From JBEKYD01 sp052148435 (lineage in GTDB: Bacteria > Acidobacteriota > Terriglobia > Bryobacterales > Bryobacteraceae), in the NCBI GenBank assembly GCA_052148435.1, contig JBKQIF010000130.1, positions 7,076-71,075 on the forward strand: a stretch of DNA of 64,000 nt, in the 5' to 3' direction. Made by a program: the position numbers and the translations under genes. Below the pieces are notes generated by a model. That model was not told the DNA's origin. It made no database searches and saw nothing but the letters and a program-made list of their open reading frames with translations. This document shows, piece after piece, positions 7,356 through 16,222 of the stretch. Each line of letters starts with the position of its first letter. The first letter of the stretch is position 1.

Positions 7356-7937
7356 TTAGAATTTCGCTGGGACCCGGCCCATCCAGAGAGTGGCCAGATC
7401 GACCCAGGTATTGCCGCTGAGGTTTTGAACGAAGACGGCGTGGTCGGCGCGAAAGCGGCGCGGCCCGGCGAAGGCGTGCCAGCGGCGGGCCGCCATTTGG
7501 TACAGTTCCTCGGCGCGTTCGGGCGTAACCCCTTGGGCCAGGGTGGCATGGGGATGGTACGGAAACGGCTCGTCGAAAGCCACCGCGCCCGCGTTGAGGG
7601 ATCGATGGAGGCGCTGCAGTTGGTCCTGGCCCTCGCCCACCTCGAGATAAATCACGCCGGTGACGGGAAAAACGGCGGGACGGGTGAACTCGACCTCGAA
7701 GGGCTCGGATAGTTCGAGCAGGGAACGCGCGTGTTCGGATGCAACGTGCCAGTCAGCATCGAGGGGACGGGGCGGCAACAGACTGACATGCGCGTGAGGC
7801 GTACAGCCGGGCATCAATTCCAGCCGCAGATCGTCGAGAAATTTCCCCAGAGGCTCGGGAATGTAGCTGACCAGGGCATAAATGCTGCGTTGTTCTTCAC
7901 TTCCGATACCCCACAGCGACCCGTTGCTAGTCCCCAT
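7356..7937 (-). CDS. 2'-5' RNA ligase family / 2H phosphoesterase
   Basis: 193 residues with the two H-x-T/S motifs that define the 2H phosphoesterase fold: H50-V-S52 in PHAHVSLLPP and H130-A-T132 in YHPHATLAQG, spaced as in LigT/ThpR-like proteins. Such enzymes act on 2',3'-cyclic phosphate or 2'-5' linked RNA ends, or on related cyclic nucleotides; the substrate here is not known. The first 15 residues look non-conserved, so the start may be slightly downstream of the ATG at 7937. Faces the same way as the flanking response-regulator and phosphatidyltransferase genes but with gaps of 83 and 145 bp. Confidence 0.85.
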   Translation of the reverse strand: MGTSNGSLWGIGSEEQRSIYALVSYIPEPLGKFLDDLRLELMPGCTPHAHVSLLPPRPLDADWHVASEHARSLLELSEPFEVEFTRPAVFPVTGVIYLEVGEGQDQLQRLHRSLNAGAVAFDEPFPYHPHATLAQGVTPERAEELYQMAARRWHAFAGPRRFRADHAVFVQNLSGNTWVDLATLWMGRVPAKF

Positions 7938-8082
7938 TTCTCACACACTTTCTACTGCGGTGGGCGTCTCGTTCGCCGGTTGCGGAAAAAGCGTTGGATA
8001 GTGCAGAAGGCCGGTTCCACTCCGCCACGCCCCATCTGCCTTCATGGTAACCGGATTCGGTGGTGTTACGCACAGCGCTGGT

Positions 8083-8652
8083 CTAAATTCCGCGCCCCCG
8101 CCGCGGGGTGGCGCGCAGCAGGCGCGTGCCGCGAATGGTGTACTCGATGCCGCTCGCCAACGCCAGCGAGGCGGCGAGCCACATCAGAATATCGGCGGCG
8201 GCACGGAGCGGGGCGGTGCCGTAGGCATCGCGCACCAGCCAGGCCACCACGGTCGAGATCTGCATGAAGGTGGAAGCCTTTCCCCACAGGCTGGGCGGAA
8301 ACTTGCGCAGCGGCGTCCACAACAGGCAGGCCAACGCCGCCAGCAGAATATAGAGATCGCGGCCGAGTACGATGGCCACCATCCAGCGTGGAACCAGGCG
8401 GGACCATCCCAGGGCCAGGAACACGCCGCTGAGCAGGCATTTGTCGGCAATCGGGTCGAAGTAGGCGCCGATGACGGTGGGCTGCTCCAAGCGGCGCGCC
8501 AGGGCGCCGTCGACGACATCGGTGACGGCCGCGAGGAGAAACCATTCCAGCGCCAGCATGTGGCGTGCCTCGAGGATGGCGACGATCACCACCGGCGTCA
8601 GCAGGATGCGCAAGGCGGTAAGGGCGTTGGGCGGATTGAGCCATCGCGGCAT
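8083..8652 (-). CDS. CDP-alcohol phosphatidyltransferase (PgsA-like)
   Basis: 189 residues, about the length of phosphatidylglycerophosphate synthase. The full family motif D-x2-DG-x2-AR-x8-G-x3-D-x3-D is intact: TDVVDGALARR ... GAYFDPIADK (about residues 44-70). Several hydrophobic membrane helices flank it (about 10-28, 30-45, 88-110, 130-150, 155-172). It is an integral membrane enzyme joining a CDP-diacylglycerol-type donor to an alcohol. Glycerol-3-phosphate is the likely acceptor by analogy, but cardiolipin or phosphatidylinositol-type activity cannot be excluded. The basic C-terminal tail (RRGRG) is typical. Confidence 0.88.
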   Translation of the reverse strand: MPRWLNPPNALTALRILLTPVVIVAILEARHMLALEWFLLAAVTDVVDGALARRLEQPTVIGAYFDPIADKCLLSGVFLALGWSRLVPRWMVAIVLGRDLYILLAALACLLWTPLRKFPPSLWGKASTFMQISTVVAWLVRDAYGTAPLRAAADILMWLAASLALASGIEYTIRGTRLLRATPRRGRGI

Positions 8653-8796
8653 GTCACCAGAAAGTGTAACGCGGCATCGCGGACGGCAAAGAAAAGTGCC
8701 CCGGAGCAGACCACATGTTATCCGCTCCGGGAGGAGGACACTTGCTAACTCTGTCTAGCCATTAGTCGCCCAAGCCGCGGAATCGTCTCAGGTCTT

Positions 8797-9195
8797 TTAT
8801 CGGCCGTTGCCTTTTTCGGCCAGGCGGGCGGCGAAGCGGGCTACGTTGACGATGCCGCGCTCATGGGTGCCTTCGCCGATTTTTTCTTTCTCGTCCCAGG
8901 CTTCGACACGAAAGCGCACGCGGCGCTCCCCGATGCCGATGATCTGGGCCTGGAATCGCACCGTCGTACCGATGGGCGCGGCCGCCAGGTGTTTGACGTC
9001 GACATGGGTACCGACGGTGTCGTAGCCCTCTTCGAGCAGGGGCAGCACGGTATTGCGGCAGGTGTACTCCATGTAGCCGATCATGTGGGGGGTCGAGAGC
9101 ACGCGCGCGCCCTCGATCCCCAGGAAACTAATGGCATTTTCGCCGGTCACCAGGACCCGATTTTCGCCCTTCACTCCCAAGGAAAGATTGTGCAT
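8797..9195 (-). CDS. Hot-dog thioesterase, fluoroacetyl-CoA-thioesterase-like (FlK family)
   Basis: 132 residues with a hot-dog pattern. The presumed triad of the FlK-like family is visible: T35 in LSTPHMIG, E43 in GYMEYTC, H69 in DVKHLAAAP, followed by the conserved GTHVDVKHLA ... IGTTVRF. Family knowledge: these proteins hydrolyse acyl-CoA thioesters; the FlK name reflects the founding member and does not imply fluoroacetate use here. The next gene upstream on the same strand (TIM-barrel protein) ends 12 bp away in the same orientation, so the two are probably cotranscribed with that gene first. Confidence 0.82.
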   Translation of the reverse strand: MHNLSLGVKGENRVLVTGENAISFLGIEGARVLSTPHMIGYMEYTCRNTVLPLLEEGYDTVGTHVDVKHLAAAPIGTTVRFQAQIIGIGERRVRFRVEAWDEKEKIGEGTHERGIVNVARFAARLAEKGNGR

Positions 9196-9207
9196 AATGG
9201 TTTGGAA

Positions 9208-10062
9208 TCAGCCCGCCAGGCCGGCCAGCACGCCGCGCATGTAGCTCATGGAGCGCTCGACGCCGGGCATGGGGTCGTCGCCGTGGATCTCGTATTCCAG
9301 GTTCACGCAGCCCTGGTAATCCACTTTATGGAGTTGACGGAAGAGTTGGGGGAACGGAATTATGCCGTCTCCGACATCCACCTGAGACTCCCTGCTGGTG
9401 AAGTCTCTAAGATCCTTGACGTGCATGTCGAAAAGCCGGTCGCCCGCCTCCGGGATGGTTTTGACCGGGTCGACGCCGGCGCGTTCGGTGTGGCCGATGT
9501 CCATGCAGAGGCCGCAACGGCGATCGAGAGGGCGCACTACCTCGAGGACCGATTGCGGGGTAGGGAAGTGCTTGTCCTCCGGCCCGTGGTTGTGGATGGC
9601 GATGCGGATGTTATATTCCTTGACCAGGGCTTCCACGGCGCGGATATTGTCGTGAGTGGGGGCGCAGACCATCATGGGCAGGCGCGCGGCTTTGGCCCAT
9701 TCGAAGATGGGACGCAGTTCTTCCACGGTATTGCCCTGGGTCATGCTGACGTTGCCGGCGCTCATCACTTTGAAGCCGGCGTCGTCGAATTGCTGGCGGG
9801 CGGCGGCGGTTTCCGCCAGGGACGCTTTGTGCGAGAGCTGCTGGTCGGTGTCTTTGATGCTGATCCAGGTGGCGTGGACCTGGTGCAGCATTTCGATCAC
9901 CTTGGCGCGATCGAAATTGCGAAAGGTGTAGGTGGCGATGCCCAGTTTGATGCCGTAGGGCGTGGGTTCAATCACGGCGGAAGCGGGAGAGACGGCCATA
10001 GCGCCCAGACCGGCGACGCCGGCGGACCCGAGAAACGAACGGCGGGTGGTTCGCAGATTCAT
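9208..10062 (-). CDS. Tat-exported TIM-barrel sugar isomerase/epimerase-like protein
   Basis: 284 residues. A twin-arginine signal is at the start (RTTRRSFLGSAG, Arg pair at 7-8, then a hydrophobic stretch ending at SPASA), so the protein is folded and then exported. The body is an AP-endonuclease-2-like TIM barrel: YGIKLGIATYTFRN (first strand), AIHNHGPED, CGLCMDIGHTERAG and MHVKDLRDF carry the His/Asp/Glu metal-binding positions of xylose-isomerase-like enzymes. Acidobacteria and Planctomycetes have many such exported proteins, assumed to act on sugars or inositols; the substrate is unknown. Precedes the thioesterase gene. Confidence 0.88.
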   Translation of the reverse strand: MNLRTTRRSFLGSAGVAGLGAMAVSPASAVIEPTPYGIKLGIATYTFRNFDRAKVIEMLHQVHATWISIKDTDQQLSHKASLAETAAARQQFDDAGFKVMSAGNVSMTQGNTVEELRPIFEWAKAARLPMMVCAPTHDNIRAVEALVKEYNIRIAIHNHGPEDKHFPTPQSVLEVVRPLDRRCGLCMDIGHTERAGVDPVKTIPEAGDRLFDMHVKDLRDFTSRESQVDVGDGIIPFPQLFRQLHKVDYQGCVNLEYEIHGDDPMPGVERSMSYMRGVLAGLAG

Positions 10063-10376
10063 ACCTCACCATTCTATTACCGGGATCCCGCGCGGCGCGC
10101 GGCTCTTTCGGCGCGCGACATAAGCCGCCTGGAGCGTTGCGTGTGGACCCTCCGGGGCCGGCTTGTTGCGCCCGCTGCGGCCCCGCGCCAACGGAGTCGG
10201 CCCGCTTACGCGCCGAATCCGACAGAATCCGCCGCATGATCTGCGCGGAGACGGCAAGAAGTGCGCGCGGAAGACTCCACGCATCAATGCAAATCAGACC
10301 CCGCTCAATGCCGGATGCCTCTTCCGAGAGCCTCATCCTCAGCCTTTTTTGGCCCGTGGCGTGCTCATGCTCTGTC
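10063..10376. other. Intergenic region, 314 bp, divergent promoters
   Basis: Lies between two divergent genes. It is G+C rich near the minus-strand gene (GCGCGGCGCGCGGC near 10088) and becomes A+T richer near the baeRF gene. The plus-strand frame is open back to 10137 but that part shows no family similarity and is treated as non-coding. No hairpin with a T-tract, no repeat and no recognisable operator was found. Confidence 0.5.
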
Positions 10377-11537
10377 ATGTCCTCCACGATCACAGAGCCA
10401 CTTGCGAGCACTATGGAAGAGCCTCTCGCGCGGCTGGTGGCTTTCGAGCCCACCACGTTTCCGGTGTTGAGCGTCTACCTGAACACTCAGCCGGATCAGC
10501 ATGGACGCACGCCCGACGCGGCGTCGTATCTTCATCACGAATTCAAAGCTCTCGCCAGGACCTGGGCGCCGAGTTCCCCCGAGCGTCACAGTTTCGATCG
10601 AGACGTGGAGCGAATCGTATCCTATGCCACTGACAGAATCGACCCGGCGGCGAACGGGGTCGCCATATTTGCGTGTTGGGGCGCGGCAGAGTTCTTCGAG
10701 GCAATCCAGCTAACAGCGCCCGTCAGCGATAACCGCGTCTACGCCGACAACCAGCCGCATTTGTATCATTTGGCCCACCTCGATGAGCAATACCCGCGCT
10801 ACGCGGCGGTGCTTACGGATACCAATACCGCGCGTATCTTCGTCTTCGGGCTTGGCCAGGTCATCGGCGCGGAGGAGGTGAAAGGCAAGAAAGTTCATCG
10901 GGTTAAGGTCGGTGGATGGTCGCAGGCCCGCTATCAGCGGCGTGTGGGGAACGCGCACCAGGAACACGCCAAGGAGGTCGTGGAACGCCTGGCTCAGATT
11001 GTCCGGGAAGACAAAGTAAGTCACATCATCCTCGCCGGAGATTCGGTTGTGATTCCGCTCCTGCAAGAACAACTGTCTCAGGAAATGGCCCCCATGGTGG
11101 AGGTAATGAAACTCGATATTCATGCTTCCGAGCAGGACATCCTGACCGGCACTCTCGCAAAGCTACAGGAGCAAGAAGCCAGGACTGGCGCGGAAAAGGT
11201 GGACCGCCTGATGCGCCAATATCGTGGTCGCGGATTGGCCGTAGTCGGGCTGCAGGAGACGCTCGAAGCTCTAACCAACGGACAAGTCGAAGAACTGCTT
11301 ATCAGCGGCGCGCTTGAGGACAGCCGTCCCCAGCCGGAGGAAGTGCAAGCCATCCTCGCGCCGGAGATCCCCGATTCAGAGGGAGGAACGAAAAGCGAGG
11401 AACCGCGGCAAGCGTCCCTGCCCGATCTGCTGGTGACGAAAGCCAAGCAAACCGGCGCAACCGTGACGTTTATTGAAGACGCGGCTTTGCTCGAATCGAT
11501 CGGCGGTGTCGCCGCGTTCCTGCGATGGCGCGGGTAA
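10377..11537 (+). CDS. Bacterial eRF1-like (baeRF/Vms1-related) protein
   Basis: 386 residues from the ATG at 10377 (MSSTITEPLAS); a second ATG at 10413 is equally possible. The central part matches the archaeo-eukaryotic release-factor fold seen in bacterial baeRF proteins: RVKVGGWSQARYQRRVGNAH (about residues 172-192) corresponds to the eRF1 GGQ-containing segment, here GGWSQ, so the classic Gly-Gly-Gln is rearranged. HIILAGDSVVIPLL and the downstream pelota-like domain (DRLMRQYRGRGLAVVGLQETLEAL) complete the family pattern. Role is inferred as ribosome-associated peptidyl-tRNA hydrolysis or stress rescue. No operon partner is evident. Confidence 0.75.
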   Translation: MSSTITEPLASTMEEPLARLVAFEPTTFPVLSVYLNTQPDQHGRTPDAASYLHHEFKALARTWAPSSPERHSFDRDVERIVSYATDRIDPAANGVAIFACWGAAEFFEAIQLTAPVSDNRVYADNQPHLYHLAHLDEQYPRYAAVLTDTNTARIFVFGLGQVIGAEEVKGKKVHRVKVGGWSQARYQRRVGNAHQEHAKEVVERLAQIVREDKVSHIILAGDSVVIPLLQEQLSQEMAPMVEVMKLDIHASEQDILTGTLAKLQEQEARTGAEKVDRLMRQYRGRGLAVVGLQETLEALTNGQVEELLISGALEDSRPQPEEVQAILAPEIPDSEGGTKSEEPRQASLPDLLVTKAKQTGATVTFIEDAALLESIGGVAAFLRWRG

Positions 11538-11651
11538 ATGGGCAGTTGGAGCGCTCCTCGCGGCGTGGAGCGGACGTTTCCGTCTGCCAGTGAGGCGATC
11601 GCGGCGGTCTGACCGCGCCCTTTGGTCGCGGCCCAGACTGGGGCCGTGCTG

Positions 11652-14423
11652 CTAGCGGTAGGAGAAGAGCATGGCGTAGACGATCAGGCCGATCAAAATC
11701 AGGCCGATGGTCAGCGCGGTGAAACCGAGGCGGCGCCAGAATTTCACGTCGTGGGGCGCCGGCGCCGGCATCATCATCTCTTCCAGTTCGCCGCTCTCCA
11801 CCAGTTGACGGTATTCGCGCGGGCGGTCGCGCTGAAACTCCTCGAGCGGCATGCCCTCGGTGAAAATTACCGTGTCGATGGGGAATCTTTCCGGGCGGAA
11901 GTGAGTGTTGAAGAAGTGCACCACGAAGATGAAACTCACGGCCAGGAGGGCTTCATCGCTGTGGATGGTGGTGGCGACATTGACGGCCCATCCGGGGAGC
12001 ACGAGCGTGAAAATCTCCGGAAACCACAGCATAAGGCCGGTGCCGCCGATTACGGCCACTCCCCAGAACACCGCGAAATAGTCGAATTTCTCCCAATAGG
12101 TCCAACGGCCGTATTCGGGACGCGGGCCGCGCTTGAAGAACCATTTGAGGGAGCCGGCCAGCTCGTGCAGGTCGCGCCGGCTAAACAGCATGCTCTCCTC
12201 GCCGGTGATGAACCGGAACCAGCTTTTGCCGCTGGCGCGCCGCTGCTTCCACAGATCGTACAGGTGGAGCCCGAAGTAAGTGAATGTCAGGCAGGCGCAG
12301 AACCGATGGATCAGACCGGCCGCTTCAAAACCGCCCAGCAGGTGGGCCAGGAACTTGGCCCAGCCGGCATAGGAGAACTTCAGAATCATGCCGGTCAGCG
12401 CGAGTCCGAGGAAACTGGAAACCACCAGCAGGTGAAGGTTGCGATGAAACCGGCGGAAGCGGCGCACATAGGCTCCGGCTTCCGGCTGCAGGTGCTTTAA
12501 CTCCCTGCGGTATGCGAACGACCGGGGCAGCCAGAGCGCGGTGTGGGCGCCGGAGATCACCAGCGTTCCGATCAGCAGGGTGGTCATGCTCCAGAAGGTG
12601 AAGAACAGGAAAGGATACTTTTTCGGGTCGTGGTGGGTGGCGTGGGTCAGATAACCGGCGAACTGGCGGTGGGAGCCGGTGTGGCACTTGCCGCAGGTGG
12701 CGACGATGTTGGCCCGGCTGAGATGCGAGCGCGGATCGTTGACCGGCAGAATGTCGTGCGCTCCGTGACAGTCGTCGCACTTGGCGGTCTTCAGATAACC
12801 CAGCTTGGAGACCTTGCCGTGGAACGTCTCAAAATACGCTTCGGTGATCTGCCGGTGACAGCGGCCGCACTGGTCCATGATGTTCAGCCGGAAATCGGTG
12901 AGGTCGGTGCGCTCGATGCTGTGGGCGGTGTGGCAATCGGCGCAGACTGGCAGGGGTTTCCCGGAATGGGTGACATTGGCGCTGTGGACGCTGGCGTTGA
13001 ACAACTCGTAGATGCCGCGGTGGCATTGCGCGCAGGTTTCGGGGCTATTGGCGCGGTTCACGCTGGAGCGTGGGTCGCTCGCGGGCAGTTCGTGGTGGGC
13101 GGTGTGACAGTCGGCGCAATTGGCGGTGACGGTCAGGCCGGCCTCGAGCAGCCCCTTTCCGTGGATGCTCTCGCGGTAACGGTCCACGATGTGGTCCTGC
13201 TTGCCGGAGTAGCGAATGGCGGCTTTGCGCCCGACCTGGTGACACTTGGCGCAAAGCGCGGGGATGTTGCGCGAGTACGTCGGCGAGGCGGAATCGAGCT
13301 TGCCCAGGGTGCCGTGCGGGCTGTGGCAATCCTGGCAGAGGGGCGCATCGGGACTGCCCTGGGCGGACAGCGTGCCGTGGGTGCTCTCGCGGTACTGGGC
13401 CACGACCTTTTCGTGGCAGATGGAGCAATCCACTTTGTCCTTGATGGTGCTGCAGGCTCTCGCGTTGGACGGAGTGCCGCCGGTATGACACTGCACGCAG
13501 GCGATGCGGGCATGCCGCGAGCCGGCCAATTCGGCCGCGCTGACGTATAACGACGCCGGGGAACTGGTCCCCTTGAGTGTCGGGTTGGAGTGGCAGCTCA
13601 GGCAATCGCCGTTGGACATTCCCTCCGAGTAGAAAACCTTGCGGATCTTGTGAGGCTCGTGGCAGTCGACGCAGGCCGGGATCAGGTGCGGCTGCTTCTC
13701 CCACAACTCGCCGCGGATCACCTGGCGGTGCACGGACTCGATTTGCGCGTGGCACCGCGTGCAGGTCTTGGCGATGTTCTGTTTGGCAATGGAGGAGCGG
13801 GGATCGGTGTGGGGAAGGACATTGTGCGCGGTGTGGCAACTGCTGCAGACCGCGGTGACGGTCAGGCCTTGCTGGAACAGGCCAATGCCATGAATGCTGT
13901 CCTTGTAATTCTCGAGGATGTTGGTCTGCGGGATGCCGCGCGTCTTGCTGACTTCAGTGCCTTCGGCGTGACAGCTTCCGCAAAGGCGCGGCACGTTGAT
14001 GGTGGCGACCGGCGACTTCATGTTGGACGGGGGCAGGATGTCGTGCGTCCCGTGGCAGAGCTTGCAGCTTGGCGCATAGGGGTCGTTCTGGGCGGCCTTT
14101 TTGCCGTGGACGCTGCCGGAATACTGGCTCTGCTCTTCGCTGTGGCACAGGCCGCAGTCGACCTGGGCCAACTTTTCCGGATGCGGAACTTCTTTGATGT
14201 CGCTGTGGCAGGCGACGCACTCCAGTGCGGCATGGGGGGACGATTTCAAGGCGGCCCGGTTGGAGCCTGGAGGCACTCCGGGCTGGCGTTTGCCGATGCG
14301 CGGGCCGGAATCGTGGCAGCCGGCACAGTCCTCGGCGCGCGGTTGCGGAGCCTGCTGGCCGGAGAGGCCGATACTCAGCAGCGTCGCAATAGCAGCGAGC
14401 CGGAGCAGGGTGGAGACCGTCAT
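11652..14423 (-). CDS. 19-haem cytochrome c fused to a membrane b-type cytochrome domain
   Basis: 923 residues from the ATG at 14423; this start gives a clean signal peptide (MTVSTLLRLAAIATLLSIGL). Nineteen CxxCH haem-c motifs lie between about residues 34 and 600. The modules are internally repeated: CHTAHNVLPHTDPRSS, CHTAHHELPASDPRSS and CHGAHDILPVNDPRS. After them come about six membrane helices with paired histidines (FHRNLHLLV, IHRFCACLTF, GLHLYDLW, TTIHSDEALLA, VVHFFNTHF), the pattern of a b561/formate-dehydrogenase-gamma-like dihaem domain. Inference: an electron conduit between the quinone pool and periplasmic multihaem carriers. The fusion in one chain is notable. A GTG at 14465 is an alternative start. 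Confidence 0.9.
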   Translation of the reverse strand: MTVSTLLRLAAIATLLSIGLSGQQAPQPRAEDCAGCHDSGPRIGKRQPGVPPGSNRAALKSSPHAALECVACHSDIKEVPHPEKLAQVDCGLCHSEEQSQYSGSVHGKKAAQNDPYAPSCKLCHGTHDILPPSNMKSPVATINVPRLCGSCHAEGTEVSKTRGIPQTNILENYKDSIHGIGLFQQGLTVTAVCSSCHTAHNVLPHTDPRSSIAKQNIAKTCTRCHAQIESVHRQVIRGELWEKQPHLIPACVDCHEPHKIRKVFYSEGMSNGDCLSCHSNPTLKGTSSPASLYVSAAELAGSRHARIACVQCHTGGTPSNARACSTIKDKVDCSICHEKVVAQYRESTHGTLSAQGSPDAPLCQDCHSPHGTLGKLDSASPTYSRNIPALCAKCHQVGRKAAIRYSGKQDHIVDRYRESIHGKGLLEAGLTVTANCADCHTAHHELPASDPRSSVNRANSPETCAQCHRGIYELFNASVHSANVTHSGKPLPVCADCHTAHSIERTDLTDFRLNIMDQCGRCHRQITEAYFETFHGKVSKLGYLKTAKCDDCHGAHDILPVNDPRSHLSRANIVATCGKCHTGSHRQFAGYLTHATHHDPKKYPFLFFTFWSMTTLLIGTLVISGAHTALWLPRSFAYRRELKHLQPEAGAYVRRFRRFHRNLHLLVVSSFLGLALTGMILKFSYAGWAKFLAHLLGGFEAAGLIHRFCACLTFTYFGLHLYDLWKQRRASGKSWFRFITGEESMLFSRRDLHELAGSLKWFFKRGPRPEYGRWTYWEKFDYFAVFWGVAVIGGTGLMLWFPEIFTLVLPGWAVNVATTIHSDEALLAVSFIFVVHFFNTHFRPERFPIDTVIFTEGMPLEEFQRDRPREYRQLVESGELEEMMMPAPAPHDVKFWRRLGFTALTIGLILIGLIVYAMLFSYR

Positions 14424-14552
14424 AGTGCGGTATTTCTCAACAAACCAGCGGAGTCGAAACCACAAAACAGGATATTCAGGTCGTATTAATCGTATACTGC
14501 GTAGAAATTTGCGTCAAGTTGTGAAAAAACTCTGTTCAGAAATCCGATTTGG

Positions 14553-15107
14553 ATGTACGCTCCCAATATGTGGAAGCGTTTTTGTGGCGCACCAGCGGTT
14601 GTGCTGGCCGCCTGGAGCATGGCTTCCTGCAACACTCCTGAGAAGAAGACCGCCGGGCCCGTGCCCGAGGCGGAACAAGTGGTCGGCGCAAACCTGAAGG
14701 AACTTTACATGGCTGCCAGCAAGGCGCCTTCGCAATCGGCGGCGCAGCAGAAAGTAATCCTGCGAATGGCCGAAAAGGCGTCGAACGGGAAGGAACTGCT
14801 GCTGGTGGCGCGGGCGGCAATCGGAGCGTTCCCCGCCACTGCCGGGCCCGAGGAGAGCCAGGAGCGCTCCATCGTGACGGCCAAGATGATGGAGCTTGGA
14901 ACACTCGACCAACTGATCGATTACGCGACGCGGTATCCCGTCGACGCGCCAACTGCCCGGCCCTTCGTCGAGCGTATGTTTCAACTCGGAGAGGGTAACT
15001 CCAACCCGCGGGAATGGTATCGGATCAGGGTAGTGGCTCTCCGCTTGAAGGTGGGTGATTTGGAGCGGCAGGCGCAAGGCAGAGGAGACCAACTGGCAGG
15101 CAGGTGA
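14553..15107 (+). CDS. Putative lipoprotein of unknown function
   Basis: 184 residues (or 179 from the ATG at 14568, MWKRFCGAP). The N terminus is a short basic segment, a hydrophobic stretch VVLAAWSMAS and a Cys, an acceptable lipobox (SMASC), followed by a Thr/Pro/Glu/Lys-rich linker. The mature part is helical (ELYMAASKAPSQSAAQQKVI ... ERSIVTAKMMELGTLDQLID) without a family I recognise. Probably a lipid-anchored periplasmic protein. It is divergent from the 19-haem cytochrome and precedes an aldo/keto reductase by 44 bp on the same strand. No function proposed. Confidence 0.65.
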   Translation: MYAPNMWKRFCGAPAVVLAAWSMASCNTPEKKTAGPVPEAEQVVGANLKELYMAASKAPSQSAAQQKVILRMAEKASNGKELLLVARAAIGAFPATAGPEESQERSIVTAKMMELGTLDQLIDYATRYPVDAPTARPFVERMFQLGEGNSNPREWYRIRVVALRLKVGDLERQAQGRGDQLAGR

Positions 15108-15150
15108 TCGCGGCATCGTTTTTCCGCCTCATACATCCAAGGAGGTGGAT

Positions 15151-16116
15151 ATGAAACCAGAACATTCCTTTGAATTGCGCCCGCTGGGATCGAGCGGGAT
15201 CGAGGTTTCGCCGCTATGCCTGGGCGGAAACGTCTTCGGCTGGACCATCGGCGAAACCGCTTCCTTTGCCGTGCTCGACGCTTTTGTGGAGGCCGGCCTC
15301 AATTTCCTCGACACCGCGGACGTCTATTCGAAATGGGCTCCCGGCAACCAGGGTGGCGAATCGGAGACGATCATCGGCAAATGGTTGAAGCGCAGCGGCA
15401 CGCGGCAGCGCGTCGTGATCGCCACCAAGGTCGGCATGGAAATGGCGCCGGATAAGAAAGGCCTTTCCAAGGCATACATCCTGCGCGCCGCCGAGGATTC
15501 TCTTACCCGCCTCCAGACCGACTATATCGACCTCTACCAATCCCACGCCGACGATTTCACCGCGCCGCTCGAAGAGACTCTGGAAGCTTATCAGCAGCTC
15601 ATCCGACAGGGCAAAGTGCGGGCCATCGGCGCTTCCAATTACACCGGCCCACGGCTGCGCGAGGCTTTGGACGTGAGCCAATCGCACCACCTGCCGCGCT
15701 ACGAAAGCCTGCAGCCGCACTATAATCTGTACGAACGGCAGGGCTACGAAACCGATCTCGAGCCGGTGGTGAAGGCGGCGGCGATTGGCGTCATCCCCTA
15801 CTTTTCCCTGGCCAGCGGATTCCTGACGGGAAAGTACCGCTCGCAAGCCGACCTGGCCAAGAGCGCCCGGGGGCAGGGGCTGAAAGATTTCTTGAACCCG
15901 CGCGGCTTGCGCATTCTGGACGCATTGGATGAAGTCGCCTCCCTTCACGCCACCACCCCCGCGCCGGTCGCTCTGGCGTGGTTGATGGCGCGTCCCACCA
16001 TCACCGCTCCCATCGCCAGCGCTACCAGCCCGGAACAACTCCAGCAACTCGTCTCGGCCATCGAGCTCAAACTCAACGCCGCATCGATCGAACTGCTGAA
16101 CGAGGCAAGCCGGTAG
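15151..16116 (+). CDS. Aldo/keto reductase
   Basis: 321 residues from the ATG at 15151, which has a textbook ribosome site (AAGGAGGTGGAT) just upstream; the open frame begins earlier but overlaps the lipoprotein gene. The catalytic tetrad is visible: D54 and Y59 in FLDTADVYS, K93 in VIATKVG, H132 in LYQSHADD. PIASATSPEQLQQL near the C terminus is the family's cofactor loop. An NADPH-dependent cytoplasmic oxidoreductase of the YdhF/YghZ/Tas-like group; the substrate is unknown. It differs clearly from the reductase at 5168, so the two are not a recent duplication. Confidence 0.92.
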   Translation: MKPEHSFELRPLGSSGIEVSPLCLGGNVFGWTIGETASFAVLDAFVEAGLNFLDTADVYSKWAPGNQGGESETIIGKWLKRSGTRQRVVIATKVGMEMAPDKKGLSKAYILRAAEDSLTRLQTDYIDLYQSHADDFTAPLEETLEAYQQLIRQGKVRAIGASNYTGPRLREALDVSQSHHLPRYESLQPHYNLYERQGYETDLEPVVKAAAIGVIPYFSLASGFLTGKYRSQADLAKSARGQGLKDFLNPRGLRILDALDEVASLHATTPAPVALAWLMARPTITAPIASATSPEQLQQLVSAIELKLNAASIELLNEASR

Positions 16117-16144
16117 CGCCTCCGGGTGTCTCCTGCGGCTCCCC

Positions 16145-16186
16145 TCGTGGCGCAGGCACTCCTGCCTGCAGCGTCGAGATTCCGAA
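16145..16186. repeat. Single copy of the GTGGCGCaGGCACTC-type repeat
   Basis: CGTGGCGCAGGCACTCCTGC followed by CTGCAGCGTCGAG matches the unit at 6522-6630 and 18080-18130 position by position, apart from a compensated change in the hairpin (AGGCA/TGCCT here, ACGCA/TGCGT there). It lies between convergent genes, 29 bp after the aldo/keto reductase stop. Confidence 0.65.
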
Positions 16187-16222
16187 CTCCTGAAGTCGGT
16201 GCGTTGCTGTCGTTGCTAGGCG

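Noticed and set aside
8863..10239. Long plus-strand open frame (458 codons)
   Set aside because: It is antisense to the thioesterase and TIM-barrel genes, its translation is full of His/Gly/Asp/Val and Arg runs without any motif, as expected of the shadow of high-G+C genes.
12660..14330. Regularly spaced GTGGCA/GTGACA-like words that look like an array of repeats
   Set aside because: They are codons for the CxxCH haem motifs of the 19-haem cytochrome on the minus strand; spacing is irregular and there are no CRISPR-type identical repeats.
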